64,000 bases of DNA from Phyllobacterium brassicacearum. GTDB taxonomy: Bacteria > Pseudomonadota > Alphaproteobacteria > Rhizobiales > Rhizobiaceae. Position 1 is the stretch's first letter. Each line of letters begins with the position of its first letter. The stretch covers positions 55,327-119,326 of the forward strand of contig NZ_PGGO01000017.1 of the NCBI RefSeq assembly GCF_003010955.1, written 5' to 3'. The notes under the pieces were generated by a model that was not told where the DNA came from, ran no database searches, and was given only the letters and a program-made list of their open reading frames with translations. Below are positions 43,285 to 52,316 of this stretch, piece after piece. The position numbers and the translations under genes are program-made.

Positions 43285-45772
43285 TGCCGGTCAAAATCTC
43301 GCGCTTGCCGACATGATTGGCAGGACCGACTAGACCTTCCTTCTCCATGCGCTCTACCAGTGAGGCGGCGCGGTTATAGCCAATCTGCAGGCGGCGCTGG
43401 ATGTATGACGTTGAACATTTTTTGTCGCGGAGAATGACTTTGACGGCCTGATCATAGAGCTCGTTGCCATCCTCGGCCGCCATGCCGCTTTTGTCGAAAA
43501 CTGCGCCGTCGTCGGATTCGGGTTCTTCCTCTTCGCTCTCGTCGGCGGTAACGGTATCGAGATAGTCCGGCTGGCCCTGGGCTTTGAGATGAGCGACAAC
43601 CTTCTCGACCTCTTCGTCGGACACGAAGGGTCCGTGGACGCGGGAGATACGCCCGCCGCCTATCATGTGCAGCATGTCGCCCTGGCCGAGGAGCTGTTCA
43701 GCTCCCTGTTCGCCGAGAATGGTACGGCTATCGATCTTGGAGGTGACCTGGAATGAGATGCGCGTAGGGAAATTTGCCTTGATGGTGCCGGTGATGACAT
43801 CGACCGAGGGACGCTGCGTCGCCATGATCAGGTGAATGCCGGCGGCGCGGGCCATCTGGGCAAGGCGCTGGATAGCACCTTCGATCTCCTTACCGGCAAC
43901 CATCATCAGGTCGGCCATCTCGTCGACGATGATGACAATATAGGGCATCGGCGTTAGGTCCATGGCTTCCTGCTCGTACTGAGCCTCGCCGGTTCCTTTG
44001 TCAAAACCGGTCTGCACGGTGCACAGGACCGTCTCGCCCTTTTCCTGCGCACTGCTGACGCGGGCGTTGAAGCCGTCAATGTTGCGGACGCCCAGCTTGG
44101 ACATCTTGCGGTAACGATCCTCCATCTCGCGCACCGCCCATTTCAAGGCCATGACCGCCTTTTTCGGATCGGTGACGACTGGGGTCAGCAGATGCGGGAT
44201 GCCATCATAGATGGACAGTTCCAGCATCTTCGGATCGACCATGATCAGCCGGCATTCATCCGGCGTCAGCCGGTAGAGCAGCGACAGGATCATCGTGTTG
44301 ATGGCGACCGACTTGCCGGAACCGGTGGTGCCGGCGACGAGCAGATGCGGCATCTTGGCGAGCTCGGCGATGACCGGTTCGCCGCCGATGGTCTTGCCGA
44401 GGCAGAGCGCCAGTTTGAACTTGGTTTTGTCGAAATTGTCCGACGCAACCATCTCGCGCAGGTAGACGGTTTCGCGCGTGGTATTGGGCAGCTCGATACC
44501 AATCACGTTGCGCCCAGGAACCACGGCCACACGTGCCGACAGCGCCGACATGGAGCGGGCGATGTCATCGGCAAGACCAATCACGCGCGAAGATTTGACG
44601 CCGGGTGCCGGTTCAAACTCATAAAGCGTCACGACAGGGCCGGGGCGGACATGGATAATCTCGCCGCGAATGCCGAAATCCTCCAGCACACTTTCGAGAA
44701 GACCGGCATTTTGTTCCAGCGTTTCCTGGGAAATCGTGACGGTATCCTGCGTCACCGCCTCCTGCAGCAGTGTTACGGCAGGTTTTTCATACCCGCCGTG
44801 GCTGGACCATGCATCTATCGGGTTCGCGATGGCGAACTGCCTTGGCGGAAGCGGCGGCTGTGCCGGAGCGATGTCGCGGCGCCGGGCGACCGCGGGTCGG
44901 GGTGTATCCACGGGGCCAGGATCGGCATGAGCAGGCGGTCCTGCGTCAATGGTATCGATTGTCTCCGGTTCCGTCCTTGGCAACGCCGCCGTCATCTCGG
45001 GCTCAACCGGCATTGGGTCGAGAGGTGGCGCGGACAGCTGCGGCTTGGGTGCTTCTTCGGTAACTGGATGCTTTTTGCATTCCACGACACGGAAGCGCGC
45101 AGTGATCTCATCCGGGTTGAATTGAGCATTCGGCTTTGATTTCGGTGGTATCGCGACCGCTATCGGCGCCATGTCGCCGGCGAAATCGATCGATTCGAAG
45201 AAGGCGTGATCCGAAACAAAAGTGAAAGGCGATGTAGCCCTTACCGGGACCTTCCGCCGTACCATGGCCGAACCGGTCTGGGTCGCGACAGGTGTCTTAG
45301 GAGGCACCGGGGCCGACGGTGCTTTCGGCAGCGTTATGGGCGGGCGCGGTACAGCAACAGGAACCGGTTTCTGTGGGGTAATGGATGCTTGGCCGTGCGC
45401 ATTATCCATTGGTTCCAGCTTGCCCTTCAGAAGCTCACTGTCGGGCGTCCGTGTGAAGCGGACATTTTCAGATAGCGAGAACATGCGTTTCGAGATCGGT
45501 GCGGAAGAAGGATCGACGTTCATCTGCTCTGGTCGATTCGGGCGGGCCGCCAGTGGCGCTGGCCTGTTCTGGACAGGTGGAATGGCAGGACGTCTGACGA
45601 CGACCGGCTCATATTGAGGGTTGGAGTAGCCAGCCGGGGCGGAGCGACTCGGCAGCGACGGGGCTGCAGACCCGGCGAGCGGATCCGACTCGCGAATCGG
45701 CTGTTCGCCGAAATCGTCTTCGAATCCGTATTCATCTGATTTAATTGGAAAATTTGTTCTGGGGATACGCAT
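43271..45772 (-). CDS. ftsK: FtsK/SpoIIIE-type DNA translocase lacking membrane segments
   Basis: 833 residues. Pumps double-stranded DNA using ATP. Residues 1-330 are a Pro/Ala-rich linker without any hydrophobic helix. The alpha-beta motor follows: [22 protein letters not shown], Walker [11 protein letters not shown] (about 479-488), Walker [55 protein letters not shown] gamma winged-helix domain ends the protein ([20 protein letters not shown]), which normally reads KOPS. The start at 45772 has a weak ribosome site. The membrane-anchored housekeeping FtsK is presumably elsewhere; this copy could handle dimer resolution of the secondary replicon. Confidence 0.88.
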   Translation of the reverse strand: MRIPRTNFPIKSDEYGFEDDFGEQPIRESDPLAGSAAPSLPSRSAPAGYSNPQYEPVVVRRPAIPPVQNRPAPLAARPNRPEQMNVDPSSAPISKRMFSLSENVRFTRTPDSELLKGKLEPMDNAHGQASITPQKPVPVAVPRPPITLPKAPSAPVPPKTPVATQTGSAMVRRKVPVRATSPFTFVSDHAFFESIDFAGDMAPIAVAIPPKSKPNAQFNPDEITARFRVVECKKHPVTEEAPKPQLSAPPLDPMPVEPEMTAALPRTEPETIDTIDAGPPAHADPGPVDTPRPAVARRRDIAPAQPPLPPRQFAIANPIDAWSSHGGYEKPAVTLLQEAVTQDTVTISQETLEQNAGLLESVLEDFGIRGEIIHVRPGPVVTLYEFEPAPGVKSSRVIGLADDIARSMSALSARVAVVPGRNVIGIELPNTTRETVYLREMVASDNFDKTKFKLALCLGKTIGGEPVIAELAKMPHLLVAGTTGSGKSVAINTMILSLLYRLTPDECRLIMVDPKMLELSIYDGIPHLLTPVVTDPKKAVMALKWAVREMEDRYRKMSKLGVRNIDGFNARVSSAQEKGETVLCTVQTGFDKGTGEAQYEQEAMDLTPMPYIVIIVDEMADLMMVAGKEIEGAIQRLAQMARAAGIHLIMATQRPSVDVITGTIKANFPTRISFQVTSKIDSRTILGEQGAEQLLGQGDMLHMIGGGRISRVHGPFVSDEEVEKVVAHLKAQGQPDYLDTVTADESEEEEPESDDGAVFDKSGMAAEDGNELYDQAVKVILRDKKCSTSYIQRRLQIGYNRAASLVERMEKEGLVGPANHVGKREILTGNSAD

Positions 45773-45914
45773 GATGCCTGCAAGCGGAATGATGTGAAGT
45801 TACCCATTGGGCTTGCTATTTGAATAGAAAGCCAAGGTTAACAACTCGCTACTTTTGCAGATGTCAGCGATCGATTTCGGTTTGACGCCGGCCAGTGTGG
45901 CACTTGCGCGACAG

Positions 45915-46196
45915 CTATTTCCAGACTTCGATTTTTGCGATCGTATTTTTCGGGGTCATCGTCAGCTTGTATTGCTCGTACCTGGTTCGGTCGTCGCAGG
46001 TCACGCGCACCACTGTCTGGCCCTGGGCCGACAGAACTTTATCGATTTCAGCCTCACTTACTTTGTCGCACCAGAATCCGGCATTGCGTATTGCCCGGGC
46101 CGCCTGCCGCTCCAGGATGCGCATCTGTGCTGTTTGCGCTGCCGCAAATTCTGCCATGGCGACCAGCATCAGAAAGGCGGCGATAACACGTTTCAT
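45915..46196 (-). CDS. Small exported hypothetical protein
   Basis: 93 residues. A signal peptide (MKRVIAAFLMLVAMAEFAAAQ) precedes a mixed domain with QAARAIRNAGFWCDKV, VVRVTCDDRTRYEQYKLTM and a final IAKIEVWK. Two cysteines may pair. GAGG lies 6 bases before ATG 46196, which is preferred to a frame start 126 bases upstream. The mature part resembles small periplasmic proteins of unknown function in rhizobia. Confidence 0.65.
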   Translation of the reverse strand: MKRVIAAFLMLVAMAEFAAAQTAQMRILERQAARAIRNAGFWCDKVSEAEIDKVLSAQGQTVVRVTCDDRTRYEQYKLTMTPKNTIAKIEVWK

Positions 46197-46411
46197 GCTT
46201 AACCTCGATCCATCGGTTCCATGAGAGAAAAACAGGTCTCCAGCTTGCTGACAATGCTGCAGAGTGTCGGGTAACGCAATGATAACCGTAACAACTTTGA
46301 CGAGACGACATTTTTCATCCAACTATTGCTCAGGCTGGTAAAAGAAAGTGTGGAGCAAGTGCGCTCCGTTACCATCGCCGTGGCAGAGAACCGGCCCAGG
46401 AGGCGGCACAG

Positions 46412-48568
46412 ATGTATCGTGATTTCAGCCCAATACGATTGTTCAGGGTTTGCGCGGTCGCCCTATGGGTTGGTGCCATGTTGGCCTCTCACGCCAGTGC
46501 CCAATCCGCCGCTCCGGCCGCTACCGCACCGCCACCGGAAAAGGTTGAGCAATTGTTGAAATTGCTGGATGACCCGGACGTCAAGGCATGGATTGCAACG
46601 AAGAGCGCTCCACCACCGGCGGAGGAACCGGTGGGTGCCTCAGCGAGCGACTTTATGCTCTGGTCAAACGCCATTCGCGCGCATTTGCGCGGTATCGGAC
46701 AAGCAGTGCCGGCGGTTCCCGGCGAGTTTTCGGCGGCAAGCTCAACCATCATGACCGAAATCAACGGCCGTGGTCCGGGAGCCATATTGGTTCTGTTCGC
46801 TGCATTTGCAGCGCTAGGTCTAGGGGCCGAACTTGTCTTCCGGCGTCTTGTCAAACGCGCTGGCCAACGGCACGTCGCGCCTGCTACCGTCGATGAGGGT
46901 TCCCCCGCCCGCCACCACATCATCGGCCGGTCGATTTTCGCCGCGATGGCCCCCTTGGTGGTCTTCGCTGTCGTTAGCATCGGCGCATTTCACGCGTTCA
47001 CCTGGCCCCCATTGCTTGCCGCGCTGGTGCTGCCCTTGCTCGTTGCGCTGATTGCTTGGCGGGTCATCATGCGGATAACAGCCATTCTGCTCGGGATCGA
47101 CCGCAGGCGGGACAGCGAGAGCGGATCTGCCATTGTCCGTCTCATCCCGATGGACGATGTGAAGGCCGCCTTCTGGTACCGGCGGGTTGCGGTGTTCTCG
47201 GGCATCTTCTTTACCGGATGGGCGGCAGCCGGATTGATGACCGTGCTGAATTTCACGCCCAACGTCAAGAGCCTGATCATCTACATCCTCGGCCTTGGCC
47301 TGTTGGCGGTTGCACTCGAAACGCTATGGCGTCAGCCTGAAGCTCCGGTTGCCTCTCGCGCATTTCGCGTCAAGGAGTGGCTGCTCACATTCTATCTGTG
47401 CCTGCTCTGGTTGTTGTGGGTTGCTGGCCTCAGCCTGGCCTTGTGGGTCGGAATCTATGTGCTGGTTCTGCCGCCGATTTTGAGGACGACCAGCACAGCC
47501 GTGAAGTCATTCTTTGCCGGACCCGACGACACAGAAAAGCCCAAGGCTCCCGTCCTTGAGGTGCTCATTGAGCGGGGAGCAAGGGTGGTCATCATTGCTC
47601 TCGCCGTTGCCTGGCTCGCCGTGGTCATTCGCTTCCGCGCCAGCGGATTGATGGAGGACGAGGCCGTCGCTCGCCTGTTCCGTGGAATATTGGGAGGTGT
47701 TGTAATACTGCTCGCCGCTGACCTGATCTGGCATATGGTCAAGGGCCTCATTAACCGCCGCATCGAACGTGCCCGCTCCGAAGGGGGCGATCCAGCCGAG
47801 TTGGCCCGTAGCGGACGATTGTTGACCTTGCTGCCGATTCTGCGCAACTTCCTTGCAGTGCTGATTGCGGCCATCGCAGTCATGATGGTTCTGTCCGGAC
47901 TCGGTGTCGCGATCGGTCCCTTGATCGCAGGCGCGGGCATTTTCGGCGTCGCAATCGGCTTCGGCTCGCAAGCTCTGGTCAGGGACATCATCAGTGGCAT
48001 CTTCTACATGACCGATGACGCCTTCCGTGTGGGTGAATATATTCAGAGCGGCAGCTACAAAGGTACTGTCGAATCCTTCAGCATCCGTTCTGTCAAATTG
48101 CGTCACCATCGCGGCCCGATCTTCACCGTTCCGTTTGGTACGCTGGGTGCCGTGCAGAACATGAGCCGGGATTGGGTCATCGACAAGTTCTTCATCTCGG
48201 TCAACTACGACGCTGACATCGCCAAGGTCAAAAAGCTGGTGAAGGGGGTCGGCGCTGCATTGCTCGAAGACGAGGAATTCGGCCCGCAGATCCTCGAGAC
48301 GGTAAAGATGAAGGGCGTGGAGGACTTCGGCGATTATGGTATCAAGCTGAGCTTCGCCATGATGACCAAACCCGGCCATCAGTCCACCATCCGCCGCCGG
48401 GCATATGCCATGATCCGCGAGGCCTTCACTGCCAACGGCATCGGGTTTGCGTCGCCAACAGTCCAGGTTGCTGGTAACGAAGAACAATCTGCGGGTGCTG
48501 CGGCAGCCGCTGTCAGAGATACCATGGCTCGCAAGAAGGCTGCTGCTGTGCAGCCCGGGGAGGGTTAA
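46412..48568 (+). CDS. Large MscS-family mechanosensitive channel
   Basis: 718 residues, inner membrane. A signal peptide (to about HASAQ) and a periplasmic Pro/Ala-rich region are followed by about eight to ten membrane helices. The MscS core is at about 480-660: AGAGIFGVAIGFGSQALVRDIISGIFYM is the pore-lining TM3 with Gly/Ala packing, then DDAFRVGEYIQSGSYKGTVESFSIRSVKLR and the beta domain with PFGTLGAVQNMSRDW. The channel opens under membrane tension to relieve osmotic downshock; long versions like YbdG/YnaI-type or MscK-like fall here. GGAGG lies 8 bases before the ATG. Confidence 0.9.
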   Translation: MYRDFSPIRLFRVCAVALWVGAMLASHASAQSAAPAATAPPPEKVEQLLKLLDDPDVKAWIATKSAPPPAEEPVGASASDFMLWSNAIRAHLRGIGQAVPAVPGEFSAASSTIMTEINGRGPGAILVLFAAFAALGLGAELVFRRLVKRAGQRHVAPATVDEGSPARHHIIGRSIFAAMAPLVVFAVVSIGAFHAFTWPPLLAALVLPLLVALIAWRVIMRITAILLGIDRRRDSESGSAIVRLIPMDDVKAAFWYRRVAVFSGIFFTGWAAAGLMTVLNFTPNVKSLIIYILGLGLLAVALETLWRQPEAPVASRAFRVKEWLLTFYLCLLWLLWVAGLSLALWVGIYVLVLPPILRTTSTAVKSFFAGPDDTEKPKAPVLEVLIERGARVVIIALAVAWLAVVIRFRASGLMEDEAVARLFRGILGGVVILLAADLIWHMVKGLINRRIERARSEGGDPAELARSGRLLTLLPILRNFLAVLIAAIAVMMVLSGLGVAIGPLIAGAGIFGVAIGFGSQALVRDIISGIFYMTDDAFRVGEYIQSGSYKGTVESFSIRSVKLRHHRGPIFTVPFGTLGAVQNMSRDWVIDKFFISVNYDADIAKVKKLVKGVGAALLEDEEFGPQILETVKMKGVEDFGDYGIKLSFAMMTKPGHQSTIRRRAYAMIREAFTANGIGFASPTVQVAGNEEQSAGAAAAAVRDTMARKKAAAVQPGEG

Positions 48569-48584
48569 ACCTGTCGCGGGTCGT

Positions 48585-48923
48585 TTATTTCGCGACCGAC
48601 CCGAATGTTATCAAACCGACAGCTATGATGGCGAACAGGATTCCGAACGACTGAATCATAGGGAGCCTTTCACCAAAGAAGGTGAGGGCAATCAGATTTA
48701 CTGCAATGAGTTGAATGACGGCCGAAAGGCTGAAAGCGGACGCCATTCCAAACTCGCGCACCAGTCGCAACATGATCAGGTTGCCGGCGGAGTACAAGGC
48801 AATCGTCAGGATCAATTTTGCGGCGCTGGGCCCAAGCGCCCAGGACTTGGCGCAAGTCGCTGCGGCCAAGAAAATCACCGTTGAGGCAGCCAATTGTAAG
48901 AAGCCGGTTATCGTCACTTCCAT
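48585..48923 (-). CDS. Small four-helix membrane transporter (SMR/EamA-like)
   Basis: 112 residues, four membrane segments: ITGFLQLAASTVIFLAAAT, AAKLILTIALYSAGNLIML, AFSLSAVIQLIAVNLIALTF and SFGILFAIIAVGLITFG. FFGERLP between the third and fourth recalls the EamA/SMR pattern of GE-L-P. A half-size drug/metabolite transporter working as a dimer is likely. ATG 48923 is chosen over a TTG at 48989, though its ribosome site is poor. Divergent from the GntR gene, so it may be co-regulated with the catabolic operon. Confidence 0.65.
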   Translation of the reverse strand: MEVTITGFLQLAASTVIFLAAATCAKSWALGPSAAKLILTIALYSAGNLIMLRLVREFGMASAFSLSAVIQLIAVNLIALTFFGERLPMIQSFGILFAIIAVGLITFGSVAK

Positions 48924-49032
48924 CTCCGTAAAGAAATCTCTCGCTGCTATAAATGAGAAAAGGCCCGGCTGCGACAAGCAATTGATCAACCCAACCTGAA
49001 TCCAACCAAAGCCGATTAATCAGTATTGCTAT

Positions 49033-49044
49033 ATTGTCGACAAT
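49033..49044. promoter_or_regulatory. GntR operator ATTGTCGACAAT
   Basis: A perfect 12-bp palindrome with the TTGTCGACAA core often bound by GntR-family (FCD) regulators. It lies 37 bases upstream of the gntR start and between that gene and the divergent transporter gene. Confidence 0.6.
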
Positions 49045-49081
49045 CTGTTTTTCTGTCTCTGCATACAGGATGTCAGACGCA

Positions 49082-49804
49082 ATGAGCAAGACCGATTTTG
49101 ATCCGATCATAGATACGACCCGCCGCGCCGAGATTGTTGCGTTGCTGAAGCGGGCCGTCCTCACGGGCAAGCTGGAACCCGGACAAAAGCTGAATGAGCT
49201 GCGCATTTCCGAACAGATGCGTGTCAGCCGCGCACCGCTCCGCGAAGCGATGCGGGAGTTGGTGCAGGAGGGTATCCTGACGAGCATCCCTTATGCGGGT
49301 ACCTTCGTCATTGAAGTGACTGCCAAGGATATCGAAGACGCCTATTCACTCAATCAGGTGCTCGATGAATTTGCCATCGAGCGGACCTGGCCAAACAGGA
49401 CGAAGCAGTTTGTTGCTGAGCTCGACCGGCGCCACGATGCGGTGAAGCGGGCGACGCTCAACGTTGATACGACAGGGCAGATCGAAGCGGCACTGCAACT
49501 GCACAGTCTGATCCACGAATGGGCAGATCATTCGTTGCTGCTCGACACATGGCTGCGCCTGACCAGCAGGCTCCAAATGTATTTTGCGCTGCATCAGCGC
49601 GCGCGCAATGAGCCTGTGCCCGCGATCGATGTCCACGAGGAGTATGTCCGGCTCCTTAAAGGAAACGACATGAAGGCGGCGCAGCGGCATGCGCGTGAAC
49701 ACATTGCTCTCGATTTCGAGGAACTCGTTGCGTTCGCAAAAAATCTTGAACAGCGGGGCGCCGGTGACAAGTCGGGAGCGAAACGCAAACGCATCGACAC
49801 TTGA
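49082..49804 (+). CDS. GntR family regulator (FCD subfamily)
   Basis: 240 residues. Winged helix-turn-helix GKLEPGQKLNELRISEQMRVSRAPLREAMREL (about 27-58) and an FCD ligand domain (EDAYSLNQVLDEFA, LHSLIHEWADHSLLLDTW, HEEYVRLLKGND). It precedes two enolase-superfamily genes by 51 bases and likely controls the whole 49-59 kb operon. ATG 49082 is used; ATG 49070 is possible. The palindrome upstream suggests autoregulation. Confidence 0.88.
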   Translation: MSKTDFDPIIDTTRRAEIVALLKRAVLTGKLEPGQKLNELRISEQMRVSRAPLREAMRELVQEGILTSIPYAGTFVIEVTAKDIEDAYSLNQVLDEFAIERTWPNRTKQFVAELDRRHDAVKRATLNVDTTGQIEAALQLHSLIHEWADHSLLLDTWLRLTSRLQMYFALHQRARNEPVPAIDVHEEYVRLLKGNDMKAAQRHAREHIALDFEELVAFAKNLEQRGAGDKSGAKRKRIDT

Positions 49805-49855
49805 TCACGGACTATTTGGGTTTCGTTTCTGTCTTCAGTCATAGGATCGTACACC

Positions 49856-50962
49856 GTGCATATCGAGACCATTAAAGCCTACCGTGTCATGCAGCCATTT
49901 GTTGAAGGCCGTTACAACATGTCGAAGGGCCGTGGTGCCGATGGCTTCGATGCGGTCATCGTGTCAGTCACCTCGAACACAGGGCTTACAGGGTGGGGCG
50001 AGATGGCGCCGCTCGGTAATTTCTACTCCGCTGCCTTCGCCGCAGGGGCCCAGGCCGGCGTCGCTGAAATAGCACCGCATCTCCTCGGACAGGATCCGCG
50101 CGCACTTGCGCGGCTCAACAGGCTGATGGACACGGTGTTCAAGGGCCACCCTTACATCAAATCCGCATTCGACATGGCGTGCTCCGATCTGACCGCCCGC
50201 GCAGCCGGCGTGCCTCTCGTAACGATGTTTGGCGGTCGGGAGAGCGACATGGCCGATCTGTACAGGGTGGTCACCCATGGTTCGGTCGAGGCGATGATCG
50301 CCCACGCGAAGCGAATAGTGTCCGAAGGCTTTCACCGCCTGCAGGTGAAGGTGGGGGGCGAGGTTCGTGACGATGTTGAAAGAGTCACAGCTGTCGCCAG
50401 CTCCGTTCCTAAGAGTACAGTCATTTTCTGCGATGCCAATGCGGGGTGGTCAGCCTATCAGGCCCGTCAGTTCGTCGATGCGACACGGGACATCGACTAC
50501 ACGATGGAACAGCCCTGCGTCTCCGTCGACGACTGTCTTTCGGTTCGCCGCTCCCTCGACAAGCCCATGGTCTTGGACGAGTCCGTAACCTCACTGGAAG
50601 AAATGCTCGAGATCCATAGCAAGGGCGCCGCTGATGGCCTGACCCTGAAAATCTCGCGCCTCGGCGGGGTGACAAAGACCCGCCAGATCCGCGATCTTGC
50701 CGTTGATCTTGGTTTCATGGTGACAGTCGAGGATACGGGCGGCGCAGAAATCGATACCGCCGCCATGGCGCACCTTTCGCTTTCGACGCCTGAGGAACGG
50801 CGGTTGCACGCGATTGCTTTCCACGAGTGGGTGACGATCCGCACAGCCCGGAATGCGCCGCCGGTGATCGGCAGCCGCATGGGCATTCCTGATGGTCCGG
50901 GCCTCGGCATCGACGTTGATCCCGGACTGCTCGGCAAACCATTTCTCGACTTGAGCCGCTAA
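49856..50962 (+). CDS. Enolase-superfamily enzyme, cis-3-hydroxyproline dehydratase/hydroxyproline-betaine epimerase-like
   Basis: 368 residues, MR/MLE family. The N-terminal capping domain holds GLTGWGEMAPLG. The barrel carries the base LQVKVGG on strand 2, metal ligands in IFCDANAGW (Asp), MEQP (Glu) and VLDES (Asp), and the opposite lysine in LKISRLGG. EDTGGAEIDTAAMAHL follows. This K-V-G/K-I-S pair with the E-D-T-G/W-G run is what I recall from the subgroup containing cis-3-hydroxy-L-proline dehydratase and hydroxyproline-betaine 2-epimerase. GTG start. The substrate remains a prediction, supported by the Ldh-family reductase at 57910. Confidence 0.72.
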   Translation: MHIETIKAYRVMQPFVEGRYNMSKGRGADGFDAVIVSVTSNTGLTGWGEMAPLGNFYSAAFAAGAQAGVAEIAPHLLGQDPRALARLNRLMDTVFKGHPYIKSAFDMACSDLTARAAGVPLVTMFGGRESDMADLYRVVTHGSVEAMIAHAKRIVSEGFHRLQVKVGGEVRDDVERVTAVASSVPKSTVIFCDANAGWSAYQARQFVDATRDIDYTMEQPCVSVDDCLSVRRSLDKPMVLDESVTSLEEMLEIHSKGAADGLTLKISRLGGVTKTRQIRDLAVDLGFMVTVEDTGGAEIDTAAMAHLSLSTPEERRLHAIAFHEWVTIRTARNAPPVIGSRMGIPDGPGLGIDVDPGLLGKPFLDLSR

Positions 50963-50963
50963 T

Positions 50964-52148
50964 ATGAAAATTCGACGGATTACCGCGACCCCAATAAATC
51001 TGAACCTCGAAGCACCCTATGTCTGGGTGTTTGGCGAACTGGACGGTTTTTCGCCGACGATCGTCGAAGTCGAGACGGATGACGGATTGGTTGGTCTTGG
51101 CGAAGCGCCAAGTGCAGCGGCTGCAGCCATTATTGCAGAAGTACTCGCGCCGAGGCTCATCGGCCGGGACGCATTTGATATCGCAGGCGCTGAATCCGTC
51201 TGCCTGCCATTCTGGACCGGTGTGCAAAGTATCAATGACCGCAATCGCATCATGGCATTCGGTGCGATCGAGATGGCACTGTGGGATCTCCGCGGCAAGG
51301 CGTGGAACCAACCACTTTACCAGTTGCTCGGTGGCGCAGTGCGCAAGGAGATACCTTTCACCGATTATTTCTCGTTGCGTGGCAACGGGAACAACAAGGT
51401 CGGTGAGAAGACGCCCGAAGAAGTCGCAGATTATTGTGTCGAGTTGCACGAGACCTGTGGGACCACTTTCTTCGAAGGAAAGTTCTCCACGGAAGACCCA
51501 CGAATCTCGCTCAGAATGCTTGAGCTCATCCGGAAGAAACTCGGCGACAATGTAATGCTGCGGATCGATTCCAACCAGGCTTATTCGCTTGCAACCGCAC
51601 GGCAACTTGTGCGAGCGTTAGAAGAACTCAACGTTCGCAACTGGGAAGATCCCGTTGGGACAATCGAGGAAATGCGTGAATTGCGACGCCATTGTTCGAT
51701 CCCTTTCTCTACGCACAATATGGACATTGCACGAGCCATCGACTTGCGGGTGCCTGATGCCATCGTCGGCAATCCGGCGGTTCATGGCGGCATCGGACGG
51801 CTGGTTCGTTTCATCGGGGCATGTGAGCATGCCGCGATTGATTTCTGGTGCTATAGTGGCGACTCCGGCGTTGGAAGCGCCGCCTACCTTCATCTGTGCG
51901 CGGCATTGAGCTGGATCAGGGAGCCGAACCAGTCGCTCTTTCGCATGCAAGCGACCGATGTGATCGAAGGAGGGCCGTTTTCACCGAGGAACAATGTCGT
52001 TTCAGTGCCAGAAGGTCCCGGTCTCGGCGTTGCACTGGCGCGGGACAAATTGGCCAATTGCCATCGTGATTACGTGGAGCGCGGGCCGAAGAACAAATAC
52101 CATGATCCGGCAAGACCAGGGACGTACAGGCGTCTGCCGTTGAACTGA
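50964..52148 (+). CDS. Enolase-superfamily enzyme, glucarate-dehydratase-like
   Basis: 394 residues, starting one base after the preceding stop. An N-terminal capping domain (SPTIVEVETDDGLVGLGEAP) is followed by the barrel with FFEGKFS (catalytic Lys), MLRIDSNQAYS (Asp ligand), NWEDPVGT (Glu ligand), FSTHNMD (Asn in place of the third acidic ligand) and a His-poor strand 7. The THN and KxS pattern places it near glucarate dehydratases, many of which have unassigned functions. It may act on a hydroxy acid from the same imported compound. A weak hairpin follows. Confidence 0.72.
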   Translation: MKIRRITATPINLNLEAPYVWVFGELDGFSPTIVEVETDDGLVGLGEAPSAAAAAIIAEVLAPRLIGRDAFDIAGAESVCLPFWTGVQSINDRNRIMAFGAIEMALWDLRGKAWNQPLYQLLGGAVRKEIPFTDYFSLRGNGNNKVGEKTPEEVADYCVELHETCGTTFFEGKFSTEDPRISLRMLELIRKKLGDNVMLRIDSNQAYSLATARQLVRALEELNVRNWEDPVGTIEEMRELRRHCSIPFSTHNMDIARAIDLRVPDAIVGNPAVHGGIGRLVRFIGACEHAAIDFWCYSGDSGVGSAAYLHLCAALSWIREPNQSLFRMQATDVIEGGPFSPRNNVVSVPEGPGLGVALARDKLANCHRDYVERGPKNKYHDPARPGTYRRLPLN

Positions 52149-52168
52149 TTGAGAGTATTCGCTGACAG

Positions 52169-52188
52169 CCCGGCACCAAGACCGGGCA
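52169..52188 (+). terminator. Small intercistronic hairpin
   Basis: GCCCGG, loop CACCAAGA, CCGGGC. No T-run follows. It lies 21 bases past the dehydratase-like stop, ahead of the binding-protein gene. Confidence 0.35.
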
Positions 52189-52316
52189 ACAGCAAACGGA
52201 GGAAATGGCAATCTATCGTTTGTCGGTCACGGACGATCCGACAGCCTGGCGATGAGGGGCGCTGGTGAATATTTCGTCCGGCAAAAAACCAGAACACAGG
52301 GGAAAGAACAGAAGCC

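Noticed and set aside
47507..48487. Minus-strand open frame opposite the MscS gene
   Set aside because: Acidic, His/Gln-rich antisense product, no motifs, and the plus strand carries a clear channel.
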